Positions 25,420 through 34,897 of a stretch of DNA of 64,000 nucleotides are shown here, piece by piece. The translations under genes and the position numbers were made by a program. The stretch's first letter is position 1, and each line of letters begins with the position of its first letter. The DNA comes from Candidatus Obscuribacterales bacterium (GTDB lineage: Bacteria; Cyanobacteriota; Vampirovibrionia; Obscuribacterales; Obscuribacteraceae): contig JAGVKB010000038.1 in assembly GCA_020050835.1 (NCBI GenBank), positions 1 to 64,000 on the forward strand. The letters run 5' to 3'. A model generated the notes under the pieces. It was given only the letters and a program-made list of their open reading frames with translations, ran no database searches and was not told where the DNA came from.

Positions 25420-27960
25420 ATGGAAGAGAGAGTTAACAATCATTCGCTGGCTGGCGTCAATCTCATTGGGTACTTGACCTCAGCCAGCGGATTGGGCCAG
25501 ATTGCGCGGGGCTACGCGTCTGCTCTGGAGCATCTGAACGTCTCAGTCGATTGTCGCAATGTCAGCGCTTCCAGTGACGCGACACGCTATGAAGCGGGAG
25601 AAAAACGGCCGCCCGATAATGCTCGTGCAGCCAATCCGGTTAATTTGTTGGTTGCCAATCCGCATCCTTCAGAAATTTTGCATCTGGCGCGGCAGATCGA
25701 CTTTTCATCGCTCCGGAATGCTTACAACATCGGTTGCTGGTGGTGGGAGCTCTCTGGTCCGGTGCCGCACTGCTGGCGGCGGGGCGCTTCGATCGTCGAC
25801 GAGCTTTGGGCGGGGAGCAGTTTCGTTCGCAATACGCTGATGCAGCAGTTTGCCGGGCCGGTCCGGCTGATTCCGCCGGTCGTCGAGCAAGGTTTCGTAA
25901 CAAAGAGCCCGGCAAGTCTGCGAAGCGATCCCAGCCAGTTCGTCTTTTTGTTCATTTGCGATTTCAACAGTGTTGCCCAACGGAAGAATCCGCTGGCTGT
26001 GGTCAATGCTTTCAAGGCTGCATTTGGACCTTCGGAGTCTGTAAAGCTGATAGTGAAGGTCAGAAATGTCGGCTCCGATCCGGTCTACTGGCAAGCGCTG
26101 TGTAATGCTGCTGCCGGGGCGAACGTAACGCTCTTAAATTCGGAATTGTCTCGCGATGAGCTCGACGCATTGAGGCAGGATTGTGATTGTTATGTATCGC
26201 TCCACCGTTCCGAAGGCTTTGGATTGACGCTCGCGGAAGCCATGCTGGCTGGAAAGCCGGTTGTTGCGACCGCCTGGTCCGGCAACATGGACTTTATGAC
26301 GGAGCGCAATTCCTATCTGGTTCCTTACCAGCTAGTTAAGGTTGGAGCTGATTGCCGTCCTTACAGTCGGGACGATTACTGGGCCGAGCCCGATCTAAGA
26401 GCTGCTGCCGAGATGTTGCGGGCTGTCTATGAAAATCGAGAACTAGCCAGAGAGAAGGGTCAACTCGGGCGCAAGACTATTCAGTCCAGCAATTCCGTTG
26501 CGGTGGTTGCTTCCGCAATCTCATCGGTGTTGCAGGAGCTTGCTTTCAACGACTTTCAAAAGTTGACGGGCAACAAGCTGATTTCGGTGCCTCGCGCTAA
26601 GCCTCGATTTCAACCAGGAATTGTGACTGGTGGCAGTGAACAGCGGTGCCCGACCGTATCAATCTGCTTGCCGGTTTGGAACGGCGAAGAATACTTGCCT
26701 GAAGCGATCGAAAGTGTGTTGAATCAGTCGTTTGCTGACTTCGAGCTGCTCATCTCAGATGACTCATCTGATGACGCTTCATTGGAGATCATTAAAGGTT
26801 ACGCTAATGGTGACAGCAGAATTCGCTTCTGGAGCAACGAAAGGCGCCTCGGAATATTTGCCAATTTAAACAGATGTATGGAGCGCTCGCGGGGACAGTT
26901 CATCAAATTGTTCGCTCAAGACGACCTGTTGCAGCCCGAAATTTTGAGTGAAGCTGTCACTACGCTTCGCAATCATCCGGAGGTAGCTCTGTACGTCGCC
27001 AAGCGCAGTTTGATCGATGAACGAGGTTCTGAGCTAGACAATAGCAGCCCGCTGGCATCGATTGACGTGAAGATCGCTCTGGATTCGGTCGTGCCTGGTC
27101 GCGCCGCAATTGAATCCTGTCTCTTCCCGGTCGTTAACCGCATCGGTGAGCCGTGTACAGTGACTATCCCGCGCCGGTTTATCGGCAGCGGATTCGATGA
27201 TGCTTTCTATCAGCTGGGAGATCTGGACTTTTGGTTTCAGCTCTTGCAGAAAGGAGATTTGTATCAGAGCAGCAAGATTCTATGCAAGTTCCGGCAGCAC
27301 GGGGCCAGTGCCACCACCAGTAATATCGGAGGGTTGTTGTTCGCGACGGATATCATTAGGCTTGGACGCAAGTATGAGGCGCTGCTCGGGGCGCTCGGTC
27401 GCGGTCTGGATGATTTCATGGAGCGCGAATTAGACAGCGTCTCCGAGACAGTAAGTATTATGACTGACAGCGACTTTTACTTTGGAGAGCTCGCGTTGAA
27501 GGAGCTGCCGGCACCGATCGATGTTGGACTGTTTCGAGAGTTGGCGATTCGTGCCTTGCGGAGACCGACTCGCATTTATGTCGATCAGCATGCTCAACGC
27601 AAGCTGCTTGCTGAAAGAATCAAAGTGATGGAACATGAGGTGCAGACTCTCTTATCGAGTCGATCATGGTTGGCTACGAAAGTATTGCGTGGAACCAGAA
27701 AGTATTTGACCAGGAAAGCCCGAAAGTCGAGCAACGAATTGAACAGCAGTCTCAATGCGGGCGATAACAGGTTGGCCGGCGGAGAGCGAAGCCCGAGCAG
27801 AAAGGGCGACTCGAATCATGAAAGTCCTGAGCTCGCAGTAGGGACGCACGAAGCCGAATTGCAAGCCTATCTGCTCCAGCTGCGCCGGCAAAGGAAAGGT
27901 ATACTCAACAGTCTCTCTTGGACTATTACTAAGCCTCTGCGAAAGGCTGGGCTCTTGTAG
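25420..27960 (+). CDS. Bifunctional glycosyltransferase, GT4 then GT2
   Basis: This 846-residue cytoplasmic or membrane-associated protein has a GT-B (GT4) domain to about 375. It starts with GYLTSASGLGQIARGYASAL and carries the E-x7-E motif at Glu265/Glu273 (EGFGLTLAE). A GT2 domain follows from about 411 (PTVSICLPVWNGEEYL), with Asp447/Asp448 in SDDSSDD and an AQDD acceptor-side motif. The C-terminus holds two copies of an S-x-SW-x-x-T motif (SSRSWLATKVLR and NSLSWTITKPLR) on coiled-coil helices, common in O-antigen and glycan-assembly transferases. It likely adds two sugars to a surface polysaccharide or glycolipid. No other glycan-assembly genes are adjacent. Confidence 0.87.
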   Translation: MEERVNNHSLAGVNLIGYLTSASGLGQIARGYASALEHLNVSVDCRNVSASSDATRYEAGEKRPPDNARAANPVNLLVANPHPSEILHLARQIDFSSLRNAYNIGCWWWELSGPVPHCWRRGASIVDELWAGSSFVRNTLMQQFAGPVRLIPPVVEQGFVTKSPASLRSDPSQFVFLFICDFNSVAQRKNPLAVVNAFKAAFGPSESVKLIVKVRNVGSDPVYWQALCNAAAGANVTLLNSELSRDELDALRQDCDCYVSLHRSEGFGLTLAEAMLAGKPVVATAWSGNMDFMTERNSYLVPYQLVKVGADCRPYSRDDYWAEPDLRAAAEMLRAVYENRELAREKGQLGRKTIQSSNSVAVVASAISSVLQELAFNDFQKLTGNKLISVPRAKPRFQPGIVTGGSEQRCPTVSICLPVWNGEEYLPEAIESVLNQSFADFELLISDDSSDDASLEIIKGYANGDSRIRFWSNERRLGIFANLNRCMERSRGQFIKLFAQDDLLQPEILSEAVTTLRNHPEVALYVAKRSLIDERGSELDNSSPLASIDVKIALDSVVPGRAAIESCLFPVVNRIGEPCTVTIPRRFIGSGFDDAFYQLGDLDFWFQLLQKGDLYQSSKILCKFRQHGASATTSNIGGLLFATDIIRLGRKYEALLGALGRGLDDFMERELDSVSETVSIMTDSDFYFGELALKELPAPIDVGLFRELAIRALRRPTRIYVDQHAQRKLLAERIKVMEHEVQTLLSSRSWLATKVLRGTRKYLTRKARKSSNELNSSLNAGDNRLAGGERSPSRKGDSNHESPELAVGTHEAELQAYLLQLRRQRKGILNSLSWTITKPLRKAGLL

Positions 27961-27963
27961 GTT

Positions 27964-28605
27964 CTATTTGCGTTTTACCTTTCCCGGACCGCTCTTTGCT
28001 GCAACCGGTTTCTTGGCAGTTGCCGGCTGCGGGCGCGCACCGCCGCCAGACTTGGCTGACGGATTCGAAGCAGCTTCCTTGGCAGGCGACTTCGCCGATT
28101 GACCGGTCGGTGCCGGGCTGGCAGCGGGCTTTTCCGGGGCAGGAGTCGAGCCCTTGATTAAAGCTTGGCTGAGCGTGTCGTTTAGAGCGGTGACCTCTTT
28201 CTCCAAATTGTCGACTGCGTCCTTGGGATAGCCCTTTGCTCGAACATCCGCTTCCAAAGCAGCGGCCTTTTCGTGCTGCTGTTTGAACCGTTCGGCTTGC
28301 TCGGTTGTCAGCCAGCCCTTTGTGATGCCGCGCTCGAGCTGTTCCTTGAGATTGTTTAGCCGTTGTTGAAATTTTGGCACGAAGAGTTTTTTCACCGAGC
28401 CATCGGCTGTTTCTGAGCTCTCGGTGACCACCGCTCCGGCAGGCTGATTGGGTAAGGAGCGGGTGGATTCGATTACCGTGCGTGAGCTGTGCTGAGCGCT
28501 CTGATTGGACTGAGCGTTATCATCGGCCAAAACCGACGGCAAAGACGGAAGCATGGCCAGGCTTGCCGCTGCAAAAAATGCCGATTTCCGATAAAAACTT
28601 GCCAT
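27964..28605 (-). CDS. Secreted helical protein with Ala/Lys/Pro-rich tail
   Basis: This 213-residue protein has a signal peptide (FYRKSAFFAAASLAMLPSLPSVLA) and a strong binding site (GAGGAGACG). The central part (about 70-135) is helical and charged (KFQQRLNNLKEQLERGITKGWL, QAERFKQQHEKAAALEADVRAKG). This resembles the SHOCT-like or calcium-binding short helix repeats of exported proteins, but no family is certain. The last 70 residues are Ala/Pro/Lys-rich and very basic at the end, suggesting contact with cell wall, polyanions or membrane. It is divergent from the gene at 28807 and convergent with the glycosyltransferase (3 bp apart). Confidence 0.7.
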   Translation of the reverse strand: MASFYRKSAFFAAASLAMLPSLPSVLADDNAQSNQSAQHSSRTVIESTRSLPNQPAGAVVTESSETADGSVKKLFVPKFQQRLNNLKEQLERGITKGWLTTEQAERFKQQHEKAAALEADVRAKGYPKDAVDNLEKEVTALNDTLSQALIKGSTPAPEKPAASPAPTGQSAKSPAKEAASNPSAKSGGGARPQPATAKKPVAAKSGPGKVKRK

Positions 28606-28806
28606 GACTTCGTCTCCTCTGGAGCAGGTACGTACAACCTACCCAGATCGCTTTCGGATTATCCGCTAACACAATTCTTCGCACAATCAGCTTGAGAGCC
28701 TCCAGCGGCGCTGCCTTGAGTGCAGCCGGGCGCTAACTTGATCGCGCTCTGGGTATATCAGGTAAAGAAACTTGGCGTTGGCGATTCCGGGACGGATTTG
28801 AAAGTT

Positions 28807-30090
28807 ATGAATCAGCGAAAGGAAAGCTCGAGTGCTCTGGCGATCACTAATCTAGTCAAGGCGAACTCATTTTTGCTATCGGCAGCCATTACTTTGGCAG
28901 CCGGCTGTTGTACCCGACCAGGCAGCTGTGCAGAGGGGATTGACATTATTTTCAGCGGAGACAAACTTATATCGGCTCCCGATGCCGAGGAGACGAAAGG
29001 AAAGTCCTTAATTCTGCAAGGCGAGGTAAGCGAGTCGGGACAGCTTACTGTCCCTAGAATGGCTAAACCTCAGCCGTTCAATCTCAAAGCCGGCATGCTT
29101 TCACCGACGCGTTCGCTATTTGCTGACAAACCATTCATGGGTGGAGTAAGTATGTTCGGTCCATCTGACCTCAGGAGCGGACGACCGGTAACGGTTAAGG
29201 GTGCTGTCTCGGCCAATGTGCCGAAAACCGCTGATGATGTCGCTGATTACTTGCGCAGAATGAAGGAGCTGCTGGCTAATTATCAAAGCTCGGCTATTTC
29301 GGATATCTTTCACGGCGGCACGACCGTAAACATGAAAAACGTGAATGTCGGACAGGTTCAAAGCGAGACGATCGATATGATCGATCAAATTCGGGCAGTA
29401 ATTCCACCGGCTGAATTGAGAGTCCAGCATGAGCAGTTAGCCACGGCCTTGTCGTCGATTCGAAATTTGCTGGCGCCCAGTCGCGAAAATCCGCTGGCAG
29501 AGCTAAGTCGGATCGCTCCGGCAATGAAGTATTTGAATCGAACTATGGAAAGCTATCATCAAGGGGTGTTGGCGATCATCGCCCAGTATCAATTGCCGAG
29601 CTCATTGGATCCGATCGGAAATGACAATCCGGCCACCGACCGGATGTTGCAAAATGCGTATAGTTCGCTCTCCTCGCAGTTAATCAGCAGCCAATCGGCG
29701 AGCGCCGGCGGCGAAAATGGTCAGACTGCCGGCTTGGCCAACCTGTTGAGCGGCTCAGGCGCCGGGCTTGCCGGCAATGCCGGTGGCGGTGATGCTGCAT
29801 CCAGCCTCTCCGGACTGCTCGGCAGCTCGGGAGGAATGGCAGGATTGAGCAAGTTGATCGGCGGCTCCGGTGGCAATCTTCAGGGTCTTTCCCGGTTGAT
29901 GGGCTCGGTTTCCACTGGTGGATTGCAAGGTGGTGGCGCTCTCAATGCCGGCCCAGCCCTCGGAGCGCCGTTAAACTCGCTGCAAAGCCTGATGGGAGGC
30001 GCTACCGGCTCTGAGCAACCCGATTCACAAAGTATGGACGGACAGCCGTCTGGGATGGATGCTTCGGCCTCCGATCTCTCCGGCAATTGA
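28807..30090 (+). CDS. Secreted protein with Gly/Ser/Leu-rich C-terminus
   Basis: This 427-residue protein starts at the ATG at 28807; the frame opens at a GTG at 28720, but the upstream residues look non-coding. The signal sequence is ANSFLLSAAITLAAGCCTRPGSCA, with a Gly-Cys that could be a lipobox. The middle (about 130-290) is helical. The C-terminal region is built from irregular repeats of GL-x-x-L(L/M)-GS with many Gly and Ser, and ends in a polar Gln/Asp/Ser tail. Such regions occur in adhesive or surface proteins. No family recognised. It converges on the SulP gene at 30115 (24 bp). Confidence 0.7.
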   Translation: MNQRKESSSALAITNLVKANSFLLSAAITLAAGCCTRPGSCAEGIDIIFSGDKLISAPDAEETKGKSLILQGEVSESGQLTVPRMAKPQPFNLKAGMLSPTRSLFADKPFMGGVSMFGPSDLRSGRPVTVKGAVSANVPKTADDVADYLRRMKELLANYQSSAISDIFHGGTTVNMKNVNVGQVQSETIDMIDQIRAVIPPAELRVQHEQLATALSSIRNLLAPSRENPLAELSRIAPAMKYLNRTMESYHQGVLAIIAQYQLPSSLDPIGNDNPATDRMLQNAYSSLSSQLISSQSASAGGENGQTAGLANLLSGSGAGLAGNAGGGDAASSLSGLLGSSGGMAGLSKLIGGSGGNLQGLSRLMGSVSTGGLQGGGALNAGPALGAPLNSLQSLMGGATGSEQPDSQSMDGQPSGMDASASDLSGN

Positions 30091-30114
30091 TCTGGTTGAT
30101 TCGAAGTTGCTGTA

Positions 30115-31797
30115 CTAGTGTGCAATGCGCACACTTCTCAGGCTTGCTTCGTTGCTTGATTGCATGCGCATACGATCGAGCCCGATCAATTCGAGATTGC
30201 CTCTCTTCTCCCGCTTGAAAGTCTCTTCGAAATCGAGCAAGCTAGTGACGCTCGTATGATCAATTAGTTTTACCGAGTGAGCAAAGTAGAGCCGTACCGT
30301 TTTGGCATTGCCAGGAATCGTGGACAGTGCACGCGCTAAATGGATTGAGTTAAAGGAGACAACCGGTTTGTCGAAGCGAATGTCGTGAACGCCATGGCGC
30401 GTTTGCTGAGAGGAGACCGGATTGGAAAATAGCTCGAGCAGAGTTTGCCATAGAAGCCTCGCTGAAAGCGGTGCATGTTGCTCCCGGACGCAATTTTGCA
30501 CGGAGATAGACCACAGGAGTACGAGCTTCAAGAGCATTCCAAAGAGCAGACCGAGCAACAGATCGCTGCAAAGCGTTACCACAATGGTTGAAGCATAGAT
30601 AAGTAGCTGCTCTGTTCCGATTGAAGCGATGTACTGCCATTTTTTCGGTTGGCAAAGTTTGAATCCGATGTGAATTAGCACCGCGGCCAGTGCCCCAAGC
30701 GGAATCAGGTTGATCACGTGTGATCCCAGGAAGAGAAACAACATCAAGAACAATGCGTTGTAGAAATTTGCCCAGAGGGTTCGTCCACCCGACATCAGGC
30801 AAACTGTACTCTTGATGCCGCCAGGGATGATAGTCAGTCCACCGACCAGGCTCGAGCAGATCTTTGAAAATCCCACTGCAAACAAGGTTCTGTCTGGATC
30901 GGCCTTGCGGTGAAATGGATCCATCCGGTCGACCGCCATGATGGTGGCTAGAGACTCAAAGCCGTCCACTAGCGCCAGCGATACGACACAGGCGATTGTG
31001 CTCCAGAGCATGTTGGCTGAGGTAAAAAGATAACCGAAGTCGGGAAACACCAGTCCGTGCTGAATTGGATTCGCAGGGACATGAATCAAGTATTGCGCGT
31101 CGAGATGAAACAGAAATCCAAGCAAGATGCCCAAAGGAACGACTAGCAGTTGAGCTGGAACATACTTCAGACGGCCGATCTGGAAGCGCGGATAGATGAA
31201 CAGCGCAGCCAAACAGAGAGTAGAGACGGCAACAACGCCAGGCTGAATCTGTAGCAACTGCTTGGGCAGCTCGGCGACAATCCCGAAAAATTCGTGATTC
31301 TGGAACTTGTGACCGATAAAGTTCGGCAGTTGCTTGGCGATGATCATCAGACCGATCGATGCCAGCATTCCTTCGATAGCCGAGGCTGGAAACATTGCGC
31401 TGAAGCGGGCCGCCTTCATATGACTCAAGGCAATCTGCAGAAGTCCGGCGAAGAAGATTGCTGCAAGGACAGCTCGATAACCGATCTCCAGATTGTTGTG
31501 ACCCAAGTTGATGATCGACGCAAATATGATTGGCGCCAAACCTGCGGCTGGTCCGTTGATCGTGACGTAAGCGCCGCCTAGGAATGGAATGACCAGCCCG
31601 GCGACAATCGAAGAGATCAGTCCGGCGATCGGTGGGGCGCCTGAAGCGACAGCGATGCCCAGCGACAACGGCACTGACACCAAAGATACAATCAGACCGG
31701 CAAGCAGATCTTGCTTCCAGTGTTTCAATCCCTTGATTCCGTTCTCCGGCTTTTCCAGCCTGTCCAGCGTTGTCGGTGCAGCTGTATGAGATTTCAT
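30115..31797 (-). CDS. SulP family anion transporter with STAS domain
   Basis: This 560-residue protein has the SulP membrane core (about 25-410, with ITINGPAAGL-type signature around 78-87 and DGFESLATIMAVDRMDP around 275-291). A STAS domain (about 460-550) carries the loop LIDHTS. It lacks the carbonic-anhydrase domain of the SulP at 3178. It lies downstream of a response regulator and histidine kinase on the same strand, with a 189-bp gap holding three phased TGTGATC repeats. It is probably a target of that two-component system. The transported anion (sulfate, bicarbonate or other) cannot be read from sequence. Confidence 0.88.
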   Translation of the reverse strand: MKSHTAAPTTLDRLEKPENGIKGLKHWKQDLLAGLIVSLVSVPLSLGIAVASGAPPIAGLISSIVAGLVIPFLGGAYVTINGPAAGLAPIIFASIINLGHNNLEIGYRAVLAAIFFAGLLQIALSHMKAARFSAMFPASAIEGMLASIGLMIIAKQLPNFIGHKFQNHEFFGIVAELPKQLLQIQPGVVAVSTLCLAALFIYPRFQIGRLKYVPAQLLVVPLGILLGFLFHLDAQYLIHVPANPIQHGLVFPDFGYLFTSANMLWSTIACVVSLALVDGFESLATIMAVDRMDPFHRKADPDRTLFAVGFSKICSSLVGGLTIIPGGIKSTVCLMSGGRTLWANFYNALFLMLFLFLGSHVINLIPLGALAAVLIHIGFKLCQPKKWQYIASIGTEQLLIYASTIVVTLCSDLLLGLLFGMLLKLVLLWSISVQNCVREQHAPLSARLLWQTLLELFSNPVSSQQTRHGVHDIRFDKPVVSFNSIHLARALSTIPGNAKTVRLYFAHSVKLIDHTSVTSLLDFEETFKREKRGNLELIGLDRMRMQSSNEASLRSVRIAH

Positions 31798-31919
31798 TTT
31801 CGATGGTTACCTGGTTGCCACAACAGAGCCGGCCGTCGAAGGGGGCGGCTTGGCTGCTTAACTGATTGTTCGAAGGTCTCTAAAACCTCCGAAATGCTAA
31901 CAATCGCTTGTAATGGTTA

Positions 31920-31948
31920 TGTGATCGCCGTGTGATCAAAATGTGATC
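31920..31948. promoter_or_regulatory. Three TGTGATC repeats phased at 11 bp, likely response-regulator operator
   Basis: TGTGATC occurs at 31920-31926, 31931-31937 and 31942-31948, exactly 11 bp apart and in the same orientation (GATCACA on the strand of the SulP gene). Tandem heptamers at 11-bp steps are the architecture of PhoB/OmpR-family operators. The site lies 123-151 bp upstream of the SulP start and just after the kinase gene, whose partner regulator belongs to that family. Confidence 0.6.
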
Positions 31949-31986
31949 GTCGTGGGAATTCCACTAATGTAAGCTGATCGGAGCGC

Positions 31987-33243
31987 TCAAGATGCTTTAC
32001 CAGGGCGTTTTATCAGCGGCAGAGAGATAGTAAAGGTTGTGCCTTGACCGACCGTGCTCGTTACATTTACGGTACCTTTATGAGTCTCGACCACGGCTCT
32101 TACAATCGACAGACCGAGCCCGGCACCACCTTCTGCCCGTGCTCGCGCCTTATCTACCCGAAAGAAGCGGTCGAACACCATCGCCAGGCAATCTGCCGGA
32201 ATGCCGATGCCTGTGTCGGAGACTGCAATTTCTACCTGATTGCCGGCCGAGCGAGAGGAAATTTCCAGGCGACCGCCGGCATCTGTATATCTCAAGCTGT
32301 TGCTAAGTAAATTGCCGATCATCCGTCGTAAGAATTCGGCATTACCGTTTACCTCGGATTCATCAACATTAGCAACTTGCAATTGCAGGTGCTTTTGCGC
32401 GGCCAGAATTTGATAGTCACGTGCCACATCTTCTACGATTTGGCCGATCCGGATTGGCGTAAACGGATAGGCGAGCATCGGATCTTCGACTCTCGCTAAG
32501 AAAATGAGATCCGATGCCAGTTCGCTCATTCGAGCAGTAGCAGCAGCGATCAAGCTGGTTAATTCCTGACCGTCGATACTGTGCTCGCGTAGCGTCTCCT
32601 GAAGTGTCTCCAGGCTGGCGGCGATGATGGCAATCGGAGTATTGAGCTCGTGACCGGCGTCGGCAATAAAGCGCCTGAGCAGATGCATTGTCTGCTCCAC
32701 CGGCTTGAGCGCGATACTTGCGAACCAGTAACCGGCTAACGCCACCAGCACACCAAGCACAGGCATTACTAATAGAGCGGCGTAGATTGCCTGAAGAATA
32801 GCGCTGTCGTTCTGTCTGGTCGGTTCCTGAATCTGCACATAGCCGTAGATCTTTCCACTTTCTCTAATCAATTGATTGCATGAGCGGACTGACAATTGGC
32901 CATTGAGCGAGCTTCCTTCCAGCCGGCCGCTGAAAAACAAAGGAACACCAGGCGGCCCGTAATGTTCCAGAAGTTGCCTGTCTTTGTCGAAGATCTGAAT
33001 GGTGCTCAAAATGCGGAGATTATCCTCACGCAGGCGCTCAACCCAGTTTTTCAAGGTGGGGCGGCTATCGACAATTTGAATCGCCGGCATCACCTCGCTC
33101 ACCAGCTCTTTGAGAAAGTTATCGGTCGAACGTTCTAAACCGGCGTTAAGCAAGATAATGCCCACGGAGGAGCCGACGAAATGTAACAACAGAGCCAAAC
33201 TCATGAAATAGAGCGCGAGTTTAAGTCGCATCTGATGGGGCAT
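31987..33243 (-). CDS. Two-component sensor histidine kinase
   Basis: This 418-residue kinase has two membrane helices (about 10-34 and 150-176) flanking a periplasmic sensor domain of about 110 residues. The H-box has His198 in DAGHELNTPIA, and the ATP-binding domain carries the N-box (MIGNLLSNSLRYT), DTGIGIP and GGAGLGLSIV. The start is inside the end of the response-regulator gene, 23-bp overlap from the ATG at 33243 or 11 bp from 33231, so the two are coupled. No HAMP domain is obvious, because the second helix runs almost directly into the dimerisation helix. The signal is unknown; the downstream SulP suggests an anion or pH-related input. Confidence 0.9.
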   Translation of the reverse strand: MPHQMRLKLALYFMSLALLLHFVGSSVGIILLNAGLERSTDNFLKELVSEVMPAIQIVDSRPTLKNWVERLREDNLRILSTIQIFDKDRQLLEHYGPPGVPLFFSGRLEGSSLNGQLSVRSCNQLIRESGKIYGYVQIQEPTRQNDSAILQAIYAALLVMPVLGVLVALAGYWFASIALKPVEQTMHLLRRFIADAGHELNTPIAIIAASLETLQETLREHSIDGQELTSLIAAATARMSELASDLIFLARVEDPMLAYPFTPIRIGQIVEDVARDYQILAAQKHLQLQVANVDESEVNGNAEFLRRMIGNLLSNSLRYTDAGGRLEISSRSAGNQVEIAVSDTGIGIPADCLAMVFDRFFRVDKARARAEGGAGLGLSIVRAVVETHKGTVNVTSTVGQGTTFTISLPLIKRPGKAS

Positions 33244-33913
33244 GTTCGTCGCCGAGCTTGTAGCCGATGCCATGGACGGTAGCAATAATTGAGCTATGCC
33301 CGGAGGAGTCGAGCTTCTTGCGCAATCTATTAATATGTCCGCGAACGGTGTCGTACCGTGCTGAGCTGTCTACTTCCCAAACGCTGTCGATCAACTCGTC
33401 GGCGCTGAACACGCGCTGTGGATGTCGAAGCAGAAACTCGAGCAGCTTGAACTCTTTGGGCAATAAATGAATCTCCTGCCCATGCTTTGTTACTAAATGT
33501 CTTTCCGTGTCGATCACCAGATCGTGAAACTTGAATGTGAAATGATGCTCGGACGGCGTTCGGCGGAGGACGGCCCGCACGCGCATCGCCAGTTCGCGAA
33601 GTTGAAACGGCTTAGTCATATAATCGTCGGCGCCTGCATCAAAACCGGTTGCCTTATGCTCCAGATCGTGCCTGGCGGTAAGCATGATTACGGCGGCATT
33701 GCCCCCGCCCTGCCGGTACCGTTTGCAAACCTCGATGCCTGATAGCTCCGGCAGCATCCAGTCAAGAATGATTACGTCGAAGGTGCCGGTTTCGAGAGCC
33801 CGCAGCGCCTGCTCCCCGTCATAAACCTGATCGACCGTGTGATCTTTCATTAGCCAGTCGGAGATTAGCTTACACAGAGGCTTTTCATCTTCAACAACTA
33901 GAATTCGGGCCAT
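33221..33913 (-). CDS. OmpR/PhoB-family response regulator
   Basis: This 230-residue regulator has a receiver domain with the acidic pair Glu8/Asp9, phospho-acceptor Asp51 (ILDWMLPELSG), Thr in MLTAR and Lys in MTKPF. The C-terminal winged helix (about 135-225) has LLPKEFKLLEFLLRHPQRVFSADELI and RGHINRLRKKLDSSG. The start has GGAG at 5 bases. It is the first gene of a probable regulator-kinase-SulP transcription unit. The three phased repeats at 31920 are the obvious candidate target. Confidence 0.93.
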   Translation of the reverse strand: MARILVVEDEKPLCKLISDWLMKDHTVDQVYDGEQALRALETGTFDVIILDWMLPELSGIEVCKRYRQGGGNAAVIMLTARHDLEHKATGFDAGADDYMTKPFQLRELAMRVRAVLRRTPSEHHFTFKFHDLVIDTERHLVTKHGQEIHLLPKEFKLLEFLLRHPQRVFSADELIDSVWEVDSSARYDTVRGHINRLRKKLDSSGHSSIIATVHGIGYKLGDEHAPSDAT

Positions 33914-34075
33914 CGGTTCTCCAGCCGGTAGGACATGCCTGTCGTTCTTCTCAGTAAACCATAAGAGATAGTCTCTTCCAATCTCCCGGCAAGCATTCGG
34001 ACCGCACAGGTAGGAAATTTCGTAGATACTGTTTGCTTTGTGAAGACAGAAAGCTGGAAAGGTAGTGCTGGTGCC

Positions 34076-34126
34076 GCTAAAAGGGACGACTCGGCAGCCG
34101 CCCCTTTTAGCCGAGTCCGATTTTTT
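34076..34126 (+). promoter_or_regulatory. Candidate transcription attenuator: two mutually exclusive hairpins and a T run
   Basis: Hairpin 1 pairs GCTAAAAGGG (34076-34085) with CCCTTTTAGC (34102-34111). Hairpin 2 pairs GACTCGGC (34088-34095) with GCCGAGTC (34110-34117) and is followed by CGA and six T (34121-34126), an intrinsic-terminator layout on the plus strand. The two share bases 34110-34111, and hairpin 1 encloses the left arm of hairpin 2, so only one can form. No plus-strand gene lies upstream to be terminated; the nearest gene is the divergent regulator. The structure sits 95 bp before the ATG at 34221. The rest of the 307-bp gap 33914-34220 shows no gene, and its promoters could not be placed with confidence. 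Confidence 0.55.
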
Positions 34127-34220
34127 GACCCGATTTGGACATGCTTGTGACCGAAGTCAGTCAAGTTGCGGTAATAACATCAGACTAGTTCAGATTACCA
34201 GTTAAACAGGAGCGACTGAT

Positions 34221-34859
34221 ATGTACGAAGATTTGCAGATTCAGGTAAGTCCCGAGCGGTCCGAAAACCTGCCGTCTGCACAGATGCAGTTGACTGCCAA
34301 CCTGTTTGAAGGCGGGTATCAAAATTTGAGTCAGAACAAGCAGCGTGCTTCCGGAATCGATCAGTTCGTAACGAATCTGGAGCTTACAGATGACTCAATG
34401 GCAGAAGGCTCTGATATTCCAGGCAGGCTTTCGGCCGAACGGCGGAAACTGGTCGAAGTAAAAAACAGCAATGGAACCGTCATTGTTTCGAACGAAACTT
34501 ACTTTGCTGATGGTAAGAAGGTCTGGCAGTCGGTGGAAGATAACAGCAAGTATCCGCCGAAAAACTATACGGTGATTTTCGATGAAAATGAAAATGAGCG
34601 CGCCCGCCGCACTTATAGCGGTGATATGGGTTCATCGACTACCGAGTTCAAGCTCAATAATGGCGAGAGAGTACGAGTAATTACTCCTGGTTTCGTAACT
34701 GCCGGCACGGTCGAACGATTCGATCAGGCCAGCGGTAAGTGGGAACATGTCGAAGATGCTGGCAAACGCAAAGAAATTTATGCCAAAAATGACGAGCTCG
34801 ACCCGCAGTTGAGCTACAAGCCCAGATTACCGGGCGAAGGGAAGAAGGCCTCCGGTTAA
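34221..34859 (+). CDS. Unidentified soluble protein behind a possible attenuator
   Basis: This 212-residue protein has no signal peptide or membrane helix, and a good binding site (AGGAG, 9 bases upstream). After a polar N-terminus (about 1-75), the rest looks beta-rich with repeated short strands: KLVEVKNSNGTVIVSNETYF, KNYTVIFDENENERARRTYS, TEFKLNNGERVRVITPG. No family recognised. The strand pattern recalls the beta-rich segment before the peptidase core in the 776-residue papain-like protein (about 155-220 there), but the similarity is too weak to claim. It converges on the SDR gene. Confidence 0.7.
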   Translation: MYEDLQIQVSPERSENLPSAQMQLTANLFEGGYQNLSQNKQRASGIDQFVTNLELTDDSMAEGSDIPGRLSAERRKLVEVKNSNGTVIVSNETYFADGKKVWQSVEDNSKYPPKNYTVIFDENENERARRTYSGDMGSSTTEFKLNNGERVRVITPGFVTAGTVERFDQASGKWEHVEDAGKRKEIYAKNDELDPQLSYKPRLPGEGKKASG

Positions 34860-34897
34860 CGCCTCTGATGAGCCGGCCGATGGAGACAGGTGAGCGG

